Positions 8,139 to 16,096 of a stretch of 64,000 nt of DNA are shown here, piece after piece. Both the position numbers and the translations under genes were made by a program. Position 1 is the first letter of the stretch. Every line of letters begins with the position of its first letter. Source of the stretch: HXMU1420-2 sp017643305 (GTDB lineage: Bacteria; Pseudomonadota; Alphaproteobacteria; Rhodobacterales; Rhodobacteraceae). Under the pieces are notes generated by a model. The model was given only the letters and a program-made list of their open reading frames with translations. It was not told the origin of the DNA and did not search any database. The stretch is from assembly GCA_965217135.1 (NCBI GenBank), contig OZ244249.1, forward strand, positions 248,001-312,000, given 5' to 3'.

Positions 8139-9328
8139 ATCACTCGATCCTTCTTTAACTCTTCAATGTCGTCTTGCGTAAGGCCCAGCTCCTGCCAAAT
8201 TTCTTGATTGTGTTCACCGAGAGTTGGTGGAGGTGTTTCGACGGCAGGCGCTTCGCCATTCAACTTTATCCCAGTCGTCGCGACCTGGATGTCGCGCCCA
8301 ACGCCAGGAACGTCTTCAAAGGTGTGGAGAAAACTTCGATCCGCTACCTGTGGCATCTCAAGGATTTCTGGAACCGACAACACTGCCCCCGAAGGTACTC
8401 CTTTGCGATTGAGTTCGTTGGCCCAGTCCCGGGCTGAGCGGGTCTTTAGCACCTGCTCAAGCTCCGATTTGAGGGCCAACCGATTACGCTTACGATCTTC
8501 GCGGGTGGCGTATTCTGGACGCTCGCGCAGTTCGGCCAGACCGAGGTGGGCTGTCAGAATTACCCATTGTTCATCTTTGTTGGCCGCGATGTTGATCAGG
8601 CCGTTGCCCGCCTCGAACGCGCCTGAGGGTGCAGACGTTGGATTTTCATTGCCGTTCGCTTGCGGTGCAACCCCTGCAATAAGATAATTTGAGACAACCC
8701 AACCCATGGTCGCCAAAACGGATTCCAGCATTGAAACGTCAATGAAGCTACCGCGGGGACGGGCGTTCAAAGCGGCGGTGACGGCAAATGCGGCCGTGAT
8801 CCCGCCTACTGTATCCGCAACTGGGTAGCCCACGCGAAGAGGAGCACTGTCGGTGCCGCCAGTGATTGACATGACGCCGGACGACCCCTGAATGATCTGA
8901 TCATAGGCGGGGCGGTGCACCCAAGGCCCTTCCTGGCCGAAACCGGAAATGGCGCAATAGATAAGTTTCGGGTTCTCGCCTTTCAGCGTCTCGTAGCCAA
9001 CGCCAAGGCGATCCATTACTCCCGGCCGAAAGTTCTCGACCACCACGTCGGCGGTCTTGACCAGCTTAAGAAAAAGCTCCTTGCCTCTTGGATGTTTCAG
9101 GTTGACCGTCACCGATTTCTTGCCCGCGTTCTGAGCCAGGAAGGAAACGCCCATGCCCGCCTTGTTCAACTCTGGATCAGCGCCAAGTTGGCGCGCTAGA
9201 TCCCCTCGGCCAGCGGCCTCGACCTTGATCACCTCAGCACCGAGGTGGGCCAGGTGATGGCAGCAGAATGGACCGGCCAGAACGTTAGTCAGATCAAGGA
9301 CTCGGATGCCTTCAAGCGGTTTTGACAT
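8135..9328 (-). CDS. Class III (CaiB/BaiF) CoA-transferase
   Basis: The 397-residue protein has the family N-terminus LEGIRVLDLTNVLAGPFCCHHLAHLGAEVIKVE, the NLKHPRGKELFLKLVKTADVVVENFRPGVMDRLG block and the catalytic aspartate in RPAYDQIIQG (Asp143), which forms the acyl-enzyme intermediate. These enzymes move CoA from a donor thioester to a carboxylic acid. The chosen ATG at 9328 lies 17 nt inside the end of the upstream TRAP permease gene; an in-frame ATG at 9349 is possible but neither has a strong ribosome site. It is part of a four-gene unit with the TAXI importer and the lyase and probably activates the imported acid. Confidence 0.9.
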   Translation of the reverse strand: MSKPLEGIRVLDLTNVLAGPFCCHHLAHLGAEVIKVEAAGRGDLARQLGADPELNKAGMGVSFLAQNAGKKSVTVNLKHPRGKELFLKLVKTADVVVENFRPGVMDRLGVGYETLKGENPKLIYCAISGFGQEGPWVHRPAYDQIIQGSSGVMSITGGTDSAPLRVGYPVADTVGGITAAFAVTAALNARPRGSFIDVSMLESVLATMGWVVSNYLIAGVAPQANGNENPTSAPSGAFEAGNGLINIAANKDEQWVILTAHLGLAELRERPEYATREDRKRNRLALKSELEQVLKTRSARDWANELNRKGVPSGAVLSVPEILEMPQVADRSFLHTFEDVPGVGRDIQVATTGIKLNGEAPAVETPPPTLGEHNQEIWQELGLTQDDIEELKKDRVI

Positions 9329-11243
9329 TTTGAGACCCACGATAGGCATTAGCAGAAAGCAGAAGAACGAAGAGTGTCGCGGCAAGGTTAATGACCGCGC
9401 TGGGTATCAAGATCGCGACTGCCCCTACCGCTAGGACCAAACGTTCCGGCATGGTCAATTTACGGAAAAGGTGGCCAACATGGGCTGCCGAAAGAGCTGT
9501 AATCCCGATCATGAGGAGTGGCACGTAGGTCAAAGCATCCAAGATGCCGGTTCCGTCCGCACCAATGATGATTTCAGGGTGATAGACCCAAGCAATTGGC
9601 AGGACAAAGCCGACTGACGCGAGGCGCAGTGCCTTCAAAGCAAGGGCAATCGGGTTTTCCTTGGCGATGGCGGCAGCGGCGAAGATGGCCAGAGCAACTG
9701 GCGGCGTAATGGCCGAAAGGACCGCATAGTAGAACACGAACAAGTGTGTTGAGAGTTTGGACACGCCGAGTTCCATGATCGCCGGGCCGGCCACAAAAAT
9801 CACCATCAGATAGGACGCGGCCGTGGGTAGCCCCATACCAAGCACGATCGAGCAAAGCGCGGCCAATATCAGTGCAGCAAGTAAGTTATGATCGCCAAGT
9901 GCCGTGATTTCCTGGTTTAGCTTGATCCCAAGCCCGGTCGATGTGATAGCAGCAATGACTATGCCAATGGCCGCACAGGAGAGCAGCACCGAAAGCCCGT
10001 CACGACCGCTGTCAACCGCGAGCGTGAACCAGTTTTGATAGCTCAGTCTCGTATCGGGTAGTACCGCCGCAAGGACCAGAATGATGCCGCTGGCAACCAG
10101 TCCCGAAAACGTGGCCGGGAATCCTGAAAACAACATGGTCAGCAGAGATCCAAACCCAATGATCAAGAGCGCAGCGCGGCTGATCATTTTGCGGTCCCAT
10201 TTTGGTGTTTCGTCGGCAAGCGGATCGAGGTTCAATCGTGATGCTTCCAGGCTGACTGTGATCGACAGGCTGAACAGATACAACATCGCTGGGATGATCG
10301 CAGCAAACATGATGGTGATATAAGGAATGCCGGTGACATCAGACATGATAAATGCACCGACACCCATGACAGGTGGCATGATTTGACCGACACAGGAAGC
10401 GGTGGCTTCAACACCGCCCGCGAAACGACCAGAGTAGCCCGCGCGGCGCATCATTGGGATTGTCAGAATGCCAGTTGATGCCACATTTGCCGGGGCCGAA
10501 CCATTGATCGAACCAAACATGGCAGAGGCAATGATCGCGCATTGCGCGGGACCGGACCGCTTGCCACGTGTCAGGATCAGGGCAAGATCATTGAAGAACT
10601 CACCAGCCCCCGTCAAGCGCAGGGTTACGCCGAGGATCACGAAGACCAGAACGATATCGACCACTGCACCCAACGCGACACCAAAAATGCCGCGGTAACC
10701 ATAGGAGATTTCCAGAACCCGGTTCATTGAGAACGGGCGGTGCTCCAAAATGCCTGGCATTACATGGCCGAACACCAGATAGATGATGGCCAAAAGAACA
10801 ACAGCGGTCAGCAACCAGCCTTCGGCACGTTGGGCACCAAAGACCACTACTACCGAGCCGACCAAATAGCAGGCAAGATCCCATTGATTGGGAAGCCCTT
10901 CACGCATATCGGCGATGTCGTCATATTGGTCCGTGAAATAGACAAACGCGAAACTCGCACCGATAATCAGAACTAGGTTCAGGGCCAGATCCAGCATTGT
11001 CCGGCAACCGTCGGTGTCCTTTATCGCTGGGCGCAAACAAAAAACTGCCACGAGCCCTAGATACAAAACAGTTCCGTATTGGACCTCGGACGGGAAACGT
11101 CCAGCGAGTTGAGTGTAAACGATAAACGCCGGGATTAACGCCGCTGATACAAGGCCAACAGTTTCGGCCAATCGAAATAGAAACCTATTATCCGGTCCGT
11201 TCGGCAAGAGAAAATTCAGGGGATTGAGGGTGGAGTCTGCCAT
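9312..11243 (-). CDS. TRAP transporter fused permease (TAXI system, 4TM/12TM)
   Basis: This 643-residue, very hydrophobic protein fuses the small (DctQ-like) and large (DctM-like) permease subunits, as in TAXI-type TRAP systems. The DctM part has GSINGSAPANVASTGILTIPMM, GGVEATASCVGQIMPPVMGVGAFI and GMGLPTAASYLMVI. The start at 11243 (MADSTLNP) has GAGAGG 6-11 nt upstream; the frame stays open for 32 more codons. It would import a carboxylate with Na+ or H+. It follows the binding-protein gene after a 122-nt gap containing a GC hairpin and overlaps the CoA-transferase gene. Confidence 0.92.
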   Translation of the reverse strand: MADSTLNPLNFLLPNGPDNRFLFRLAETVGLVSAALIPAFIVYTQLAGRFPSEVQYGTVLYLGLVAVFCLRPAIKDTDGCRTMLDLALNLVLIIGASFAFVYFTDQYDDIADMREGLPNQWDLACYLVGSVVVVFGAQRAEGWLLTAVVLLAIIYLVFGHVMPGILEHRPFSMNRVLEISYGYRGIFGVALGAVVDIVLVFVILGVTLRLTGAGEFFNDLALILTRGKRSGPAQCAIIASAMFGSINGSAPANVASTGILTIPMMRRAGYSGRFAGGVEATASCVGQIMPPVMGVGAFIMSDVTGIPYITIMFAAIIPAMLYLFSLSITVSLEASRLNLDPLADETPKWDRKMISRAALLIIGFGSLLTMLFSGFPATFSGLVASGIILVLAAVLPDTRLSYQNWFTLAVDSGRDGLSVLLSCAAIGIVIAAITSTGLGIKLNQEITALGDHNLLAALILAALCSIVLGMGLPTAASYLMVIFVAGPAIMELGVSKLSTHLFVFYYAVLSAITPPVALAIFAAAAIAKENPIALALKALRLASVGFVLPIAWVYHPEIIIGADGTGILDALTYVPLLMIGITALSAAHVGHLFRKLTMPERLVLAVGAVAILIPSAVINLAATLFVLLLSANAYRGSQNVKTA

Positions 11244-11329
11244 GCGGTGGCCTCTCACAAAACGCGAATTCGGAAACTGGATAATTGTATGTGCAGTTTT
11301 TTGCGCCCGGAAGTCCGTGGTCAGGAATA

Positions 11330-11351
11330 GGCGCGCCACTTTTGGCGCGCC
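11330..11351 (-). promoter_or_regulatory. Intercistronic hairpin between TAXI binding protein and permease
   Basis: The arms GGCGCGCC (11330-11337) and GGCGCGCC (11344-11351) are self-complementary, with a 6-nt loop. Lying just after the binding-protein stop and before the permease gene, it probably stabilises the 3' end of the first cistron or partly terminates, so that binding protein outnumbers permease. No T-run follows on the transcribed strand. Confidence 0.65.
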
Positions 11352-11365
11352 CTTAATGCCGTCGA

Positions 11366-12346
11366 TCAGAGCAGCCCGATTTCTTTGTAATAGCGTTTTG
11401 CACCTGGGTGCAGATCAGCCGAAATGGCCTCAAGGGCGCTTTCAAGGGTAACCAGTGACAGGCCGGCAGATGCAGAATTGACTTTGTCAATATTCTCCCA
11501 CAGCGCCCTGGTCAGAGAATAGACAGTGTCTTCGTCGATTTCGCCACGTACCATCACCTGGTAGGGGAAAGTCCAGAAATAGGCGTCGCTTTCTGCTTCG
11601 ACACGACCCTCGTAGGCCGTTTGAATTGAGGCTGCTGGAATTTTCTGGTAAACATAATAGTCACCGTTCGAGATCGTGCTGCGGAATTCTTCCAGAGTTG
11701 AAGGGTCCGGCGAGACAAAGCGCAGGCTCATCTGGCGTGAGGCGTTGTCGATAACTGCGTTGGGCAGCGACCCCCAAACCAACGTGGCATCCATGGTGCC
11801 GGACGCCATCTGTTCCATGGCCGGGCCATATTTTATTGATTGACCGTCGACCTTTCCCCCGATGCCGTGAATGTCAAACAGAGTTGCGGTAACCTTGCCT
11901 GCATTGCCACCCGGTCGGCCTGTGCCAACAGTCTTGCCTTCCAAATCTATAAACGAGGTAATGCCCGTGTCGGTTCGGGCAACGTATTGCGCCATGCCGA
12001 CAGGCATTGCCAAAATCGCTTTCATTCCTTTGTAGCCGTCACGCAGAGCCTCAGGATCGTCGGTATATTTACCCGTACCTCCGACAGCGTCCAGATAGTG
12101 CGGGGTACCTACGCCAACCATGTCGATTTCGCCCTGAGCCGCTTTCCGCATGCCGGACACGGTTCCGTTTTCAACCACAGTCATCGAAATCCCGGCTTCC
12201 TGAGCGATGCCAGACCAAACAACGCCCAATTGATAATCGTCAGATGTTGTGGAAACGCCACTAAAAACGATGTCCTGCGCCACAGCAGAGGTCGCCACAA
12301 CAGCAACCGCCCCCGTCAGAGCAATGGAACGGATCTTCTTGAACAT
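11366..12346 (-). CDS. TAXI-family TRAP transporter solute-binding protein
   Basis: A Sec signal peptide (MFKKIRSIALTGAVAVVATSAVAQ) precedes a binding domain of about 300 residues, with TAXI features such as GVSTTSDDYQLGVVWSGIAQEAGISMTV, LEGKTVGTGRPGGNAGKVT and the C-terminal KRYYKEIGLL. It captures a substrate in the periplasm for the fused permease. It is the first gene of the importer/CoA-transferase/lyase unit, facing a palindrome and a divergent IclR gene, which suggests induction by the imported acid or a derivative. Confidence 0.92.
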   Translation of the reverse strand: MFKKIRSIALTGAVAVVATSAVAQDIVFSGVSTTSDDYQLGVVWSGIAQEAGISMTVVENGTVSGMRKAAQGEIDMVGVGTPHYLDAVGGTGKYTDDPEALRDGYKGMKAILAMPVGMAQYVARTDTGITSFIDLEGKTVGTGRPGGNAGKVTATLFDIHGIGGKVDGQSIKYGPAMEQMASGTMDATLVWGSLPNAVIDNASRQMSLRFVSPDPSTLEEFRSTISNGDYYVYQKIPAASIQTAYEGRVEAESDAYFWTFPYQVMVRGEIDEDTVYSLTRALWENIDKVNSASAGLSLVTLESALEAISADLHPGAKRYYKEIGLL

Positions 12347-12362
12347 TTCTTCCTCCCTTATT

Positions 12363-12403
12363 GTTCTATCTAGTAGAACGCTATTGCGTCTAATAGAACG
12401 CTA
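12363..12403. promoter_or_regulatory. Probable IclR operator between the divergent units
   Basis: A palindrome GTTCTA-TCTAG-TAGAAC spans 12363-12379. The half-site with flank, TAGAACGCTA, occurs twice as a direct repeat (12374-12383 and 12394-12403), 20 bp apart or about two helical turns. It lies in the 102-nt gap between the TAXI operon and the IclR-type regulator. Binding by that regulator is inferred. Confidence 0.7.
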
Positions 12404-12448
12404 AGTTATGGTGGTGAAAATGTCAAAGAAATCTGGAGGGAATCAGGT

Positions 12449-13132
12449 ATGGCTGATCAAAAAGGCGTTGAAGCCGTTGATCGTGCGTTGAAAATTCTCG
12501 ATTGCTTCAGTGCAGACACGCAGGAAATCAGCCTTGCAGAGCTTTCTCGCCTCACTGGGTTTTACAAAAGCACAATCTTGCGCCTCTCAGTTTCGCTGGA
12601 ACGATTCGGGTATTTGGTGCGCGGCGAATCCGGAATGTTCCGGTTGGGCCCGGCCAGTTGGAGACTAGGATCGTGCTATCGGCAGAGCTTTGATCTTGCC
12701 GATGTATTGCGACCGGAGCTCAAGGCTCTTTGCGAAGAAGCGAACGAGACTGCATCATTCTATATTCGCGAGGGAAATAGTCGCGTTTGCCTTTATCGTA
12801 CAGAGCCGACACGAGCCATCCGCCACACGATAGAAGAGGGGGCAAATATGCCACTTGAACGGGGCGCCAGCGGAAAGGTTCTGCTGGCCTATTCTGATGA
12901 TGATTTTGGCGAAGCCGTCACGATCAGGAAGAACGGGTTTGCTCTATCTCTTGGGGAACGGGATCCCGAGGTCGCTGCTGTATCGGTCCCGGTTTTTGCG
13001 AGGTCGGGCCGATTGGTTGGAGCGCTTTCTCTTTCCGGCCTAATCACTCGATTTAAAACAGCTAAGCAAGACGATTTCGTCAAAGCACTAATGCAAAGCA
13101 GTGCACGCCTGACCAAACTCATTTCGTCTTAA
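12449..13132 (+). CDS. IclR-family transcriptional regulator
   Basis: The 227-residue protein has an N-terminal winged helix-turn-helix (VEAVDRALKILDCFSADTQEISLAELSRLTGFYKSTILRLSVSLERFGYLVR) and a C-terminal effector domain (LKALCEEANETASFYIREGNSRVCLYRTEPTRAIRHTIEEGANMPLERGASGKVLLA). The family usually represses or activates adjacent catabolic operons in response to a small acid. A ribosome site (GGAGGG) lies upstream. It is divergent from the TAXI operon and 10 nt before an SMP-30-like gene, which it probably also controls. Confidence 0.93.
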   Translation: MADQKGVEAVDRALKILDCFSADTQEISLAELSRLTGFYKSTILRLSVSLERFGYLVRGESGMFRLGPASWRLGSCYRQSFDLADVLRPELKALCEEANETASFYIREGNSRVCLYRTEPTRAIRHTIEEGANMPLERGASGKVLLAYSDDDFGEAVTIRKNGFALSLGERDPEVAAVSVPVFARSGRLVGALSLSGLITRFKTAKQDDFVKALMQSSARLTKLISS

Positions 13133-13142
13133 GGAGACCGGA

Positions 13143-14072
13143 ATGTCACTGTATCCTGCCCCTAAGATCATTGATGCGCCTGTATGGACCTCTATGCCCG
13201 ATGAGTTTCGCGTCGCGAACACTTCTCCTGAATGGGCCGCAGCCAACAAACCAGGCCGACAAATTGATAGTTTCCTTGAGGGGCCGAGCTTTGACGTCGA
13301 TGGTAACCTTTGGGTGACCGATATTCCCTATGGTCGCATATTCCGTATCTCGCCTGACGGTGATTGGACGCTTGTGACCCAATATGATGGATGGCCAAAT
13401 GGTCTAAAGATCCATCGCGACGGCAGCATTTTCGTGGCCGACTACAAGAACGGCGTCTTGCGTCTTGACCCGCAAAACGGACAAATCGAACCAGTTGTCT
13501 GGCAACGTCACTCAGAGCATTTTCGCGGTTGCAACGATCTCGTATTCGACAGCCAAGGGCGCCTGTATTTCACAGATCAGGGCCAAAGCGGCATGCACAT
13601 GCCCAACGGGCGTGTTTACCGCTATGACTTGGAGTCGAACCACTTAGACTTGCTGATCGACACCGGTCAGAGCCCCAACGGACTGGTCCTGAACGAACAC
13701 GAAGACACACTGTATGTCGCCATGACACGCGGAAACAGCGTTTGGCGTCTTCCAGTTATGGCTGACGACACCGTTTCCAAGGTGGGCGTTTTCCTTCAAC
13801 TATCGGGTGGCCTTTCTGGCCCTGATGGCATGGCGCTTGATCAATCGGGTGGTCTTTGGGTCGCGCACGCAGGAAATGGCTGTGTATGGGGATTCACACG
13901 AACTGGAGAGCCAACATTCCGTATCAAGAGCGCGACAGGAATGACAACGACGAACGTTGCGTTTGGTGGTTTAGAGAACTCAGAGCTTTTCATCACGGAG
14001 TCTGACACCGGCAACGTTCTTCGGGCTCAAGTTGGTGTGGGGGGACAGCCCATGTTCTCGCATCTGGACTAG
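13143..14072 (+). CDS. SMP-30/gluconolactonase/LRE family protein
   Basis: A 309-residue six-bladed propeller hydrolase without a signal peptide. Family features are FLEGPSFDVDGNLWVTDIPYGRIFRI (with the metal-ligand Glu), WPNGLKIHRDGSIFVADY, RGCNDLVFDSQGRLYFTDQG, SPNGLVLN, GPDGMALDQSGGLWVAH and the usual end GQPMFSHLD. Members open lactones using one divalent metal. It follows the IclR gene after 10 nt. The gene is complete, but an IS3-type transposase remnant begins immediately after its stop, so downstream partners may have been lost. Confidence 0.88.
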   Translation: MSLYPAPKIIDAPVWTSMPDEFRVANTSPEWAAANKPGRQIDSFLEGPSFDVDGNLWVTDIPYGRIFRISPDGDWTLVTQYDGWPNGLKIHRDGSIFVADYKNGVLRLDPQNGQIEPVVWQRHSEHFRGCNDLVFDSQGRLYFTDQGQSGMHMPNGRVYRYDLESNHLDLLIDTGQSPNGLVLNEHEDTLYVAMTRGNSVWRLPVMADDTVSKVGVFLQLSGGLSGPDGMALDQSGGLWVAHAGNGCVWGFTRTGEPTFRIKSATGMTTTNVAFGGLENSELFITESDTGNVLRAQVGVGGQPMFSHLD

Positions 14073-14356
14073 TTCGGTTGGTGCACAGACAGCTTACATT
14101 GAACCGGGCAGCCCCTGGGAGAACGGTTATTGCGAAAGCTTCAATGCCCGGTTCCGCGAGGAATTCTTGAGTGGCGAGATCTTCTACAGCCTGCGTGAGG
14201 CGCAAATCCTGATCGAAGCATGGAGAAAACACTACAACACCAAGACACCGCATAGTGCTTTGGGCTACCGCCCTCCGGCACCGGAAACCATCATCCAGAT
14301 GGACCCAAGGCCAGTCATGCACTAACAATCAAATTGGACCACCAAGGTGGGGCTGA
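14073..14356 (+). mobile_element. IS3-family transposase (OrfB) 3' remnant with IS end
   Basis: From about 14085 the frame encodes the C-terminal part of an IS3-family OrfB: YIEPGSPWENGYCESFNARF..EEF, FYSLREAQILIEAWRKHYN and PHSALGYRPPAP, stopping at 14325. The first two catalytic acids (DD of DDE) are missing; the terminal glutamate region remains. The segment CAAATTGGACCACCAAGGTGGGGCTGATCA before 14356 looks like the right terminal region in part. The element is cut within codons of the stop of the SMP-30 gene. It is a different IS3 subgroup from the element at the right edge. Confidence 0.8.
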
Positions 14357-14367
14357 TCAACCGATCG

Positions 14368-15177
14368 CTACCAATCGGGGTAGCGGCTTTCGATATGTCT
14401 GGCCAATCGGTGGGCCAACAATGCCTTTAGAGCGGACTTCAGGCGTATTGTTGGCGTAATCCTCGCGGGGCTTCCATCTTTTGGATGGTACCCGATGACC
14501 CGTCTTGTTTCATCTATGTCCCACCGCATGCCGGGATTGTCAGACATCAGGTTCAGGGCGGCAAACTGTACGTCCCTTACTTCTATTGCGGCAAGCATGC
14601 CGTTCAGGAAATCCCGGTCGCTGAGCCACATTTCCTGTCCCCACCGTCCCATCGCCATATGGGGGCCGGGTTGATTGTTATGTGTCCATTGTGTCCACCC
14701 AATTCGCAGGCAGATCACTGACAATCCATGATGTTTTGCGAAATATGCGCCAGTGCGTTCGCAGAAAAGTTTACTCATGCCATATGCATTTACCGGGCCG
14801 GGTGGCGTATTGCTGTTCAATGAGTCCCGTGTGAATCTTTTGTCGCCATGCACCCAGTTGGAGCTTGCAAGCACGATCCGACCGACACCTGCCGCCGTGG
14901 CGTGGTGATAGAGGGTGAGTGTTGCGTCCATGTTGTGTTTGATCGCCGAGGACCACGTGGCGGCGGGTTCGCGGTCGCCCGCAAGGTGCACGATCGCGTT
15001 TACACCCTTGAGCAAATGGGTCCAATCTTCATCGCCGGACAAGTCCACGGTGTGGATGTGAGGGTGGTCGACAGCTTTGATGTCGATTCCGGACACCGTA
15101 TATTCGGGATCGCTTTCCAGCACGTCGAAGAGTTTGCGGCCAAGATGGCCTCCGGCGCCCGTGATCAGGACATGCAT
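14368..15177 (-). CDS. NAD-dependent epimerase/dehydratase (uronate-dehydrogenase-like)
   Basis: A 269-residue extended SDR: the Rossmann motif TGAGGHLGRKL at the N-terminus, LASSNWVHGDKRF as the catalytic-serine strand and the YGMSK active-site pair. Combined with ICLRIGW, this resembles uronate dehydrogenases that oxidise hexuronates to lactones. The start ATG at 15177 has AGGA about 10 nt upstream and lies within the last codons of the mutarotase-like gene, so the two are coupled. It belongs to a sugar-import operon; oxidation of a sugar or sugar acid is likely but not proved. Confidence 0.8.
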   Translation of the reverse strand: MHVLITGAGGHLGRKLFDVLESDPEYTVSGIDIKAVDHPHIHTVDLSGDEDWTHLLKGVNAIVHLAGDREPAATWSSAIKHNMDATLTLYHHATAAGVGRIVLASSNWVHGDKRFTRDSLNSNTPPGPVNAYGMSKLFCERTGAYFAKHHGLSVICLRIGWTQWTHNNQPGPHMAMGRWGQEMWLSDRDFLNGMLAAIEVRDVQFAALNLMSDNPGMRWDIDETRRVIGYHPKDGSPARITPTIRLKSALKALLAHRLARHIESRYPDW

Positions 15178-16043
15178 TCGAAGAGTTCCTTTTGGCTTTT
15201 CGGCGCGTCGGCAGAGACCTTGAATGTCTGCAGAAAGCTCAGCGATTCCATGGGTCCGAGGTTGCGTGCAGGAGAGTGCCATTCGGCTTCGCAATACGGG
15301 TAGTCGCCCGAATTGAAGATTTCAAATGGATGGGTGTGCGCGAAGGCATCGTCTTGCTCTGGTTTTTGCACCGAGCAGGTTAGCCAGAGGCCCTCTTTGC
15401 CACATCGAATGAGAGTAATGCCTTCTGGGTTAGACAGCCCAACCTTGAATTCCTGCTGCCGAGCACAATCTGCAACGGCGCAGGTATCGGCAGCGGTCAC
15501 CATCCCCTCTGCAGAGCCGAAGACCGGATGATACACCGGAATATCCATTGCGACGCCGATTTGCGACGGGGTCTCGAGCATCATGACCGACCAGATGCCG
15601 GTTGAGCGGATGCCCGTTCCGTGATTGGTCACGCTGTGGTCAATGGTCCACGTGTTGGTGGCCGTCAATGCTATGCGGCGCGTGACCTTCAGATGAGATA
15701 CAGGGCAAGTGCCGCTGGTCATTTCAATCTGAGTTCTGTCGCGAGCGGTGACCTTGTAAGCACCGCTGTCCAGCACTGGAAACGGAGCGCCGTTTGACCA
15801 GGCGGCGTCCGGCGCAATCCAAGTCTTTTCGCCGCCCCACAGCGGGAAGCCGAATTGTGGAGAGTGCGTTGGCAAGTCGGCCAGCCGTGTCTCGTCGACG
15901 GTTAGCCCTATAAGATCGGGGTTCTGGAAAAGAAGAGAATGCCCCTGGAATTCCACATCCCACAATCGGCCACCGATGCCAGGCAGAAGGGTTAGCTGTA
16001 GGTCGCCCTCTTGAAGGTGCAGAACGCTCCATCTGTCGGACAT
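15165..16043 (-). CDS. Aldose-1-epimerase-like (galactose mutarotase fold) protein
   Basis: This 292-residue protein is rich in beta strands, with a DUF4380/mutarotase-like course: LTLLPGIGGRLWDVEFQGHSLLFQNP near the start, FPLWGGEKTWIAPD, and HTHPFEIFNSGDYPYCEAEWHSP toward the end. No signal peptide is seen. Such proteins interconvert sugar anomers or bind sugars. It lies between an ABC binding protein (54 nt upstream, across a strong hairpin) and the epimerase/dehydrogenase (overlapping), so a role in handling the imported sugar is likely. Confidence 0.7.
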   Translation of the reverse strand: MSDRWSVLHLQEGDLQLTLLPGIGGRLWDVEFQGHSLLFQNPDLIGLTVDETRLADLPTHSPQFGFPLWGGEKTWIAPDAAWSNGAPFPVLDSGAYKVTARDRTQIEMTSGTCPVSHLKVTRRIALTATNTWTIDHSVTNHGTGIRSTGIWSVMMLETPSQIGVAMDIPVYHPVFGSAEGMVTAADTCAVADCARQQEFKVGLSNPEGITLIRCGKEGLWLTCSVQKPEQDDAFAHTHPFEIFNSGDYPYCEAEWHSPARNLGPMESLSFLQTFKVSADAPKSQKELFECMS

Positions 16044-16062
16044 GGCTTACCCCCGGGGCTGT

Positions 16063-16090
16063 GTCCCGGCGCGAAAGGCTGCGCCGGGAC
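16063..16090 (-). promoter_or_regulatory. Strong hairpin after the ABC sugar-binding protein gene
   Basis: Perfect 10-bp arms GTCCCGGCGC (16063-16072) and GCGCCGGGAC (16081-16090) enclose an 8-nt loop, just after the binding-protein stop at 16097 and before the mutarotase-like gene. No T-run follows, so mRNA protection or partial attenuation is more likely than full termination. Confidence 0.7.
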
Positions 16091-16096
16091 GTCATG

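Noticed and set aside
14073..14356. Relic of the same IS as at the right edge
   Set aside because: Its C-terminus (PHSALGYRPPAP) belongs to a different IS3 subgroup from the OrfA type at 54.7 and 63.4 kb, judging by known OrfB ends of those groups.
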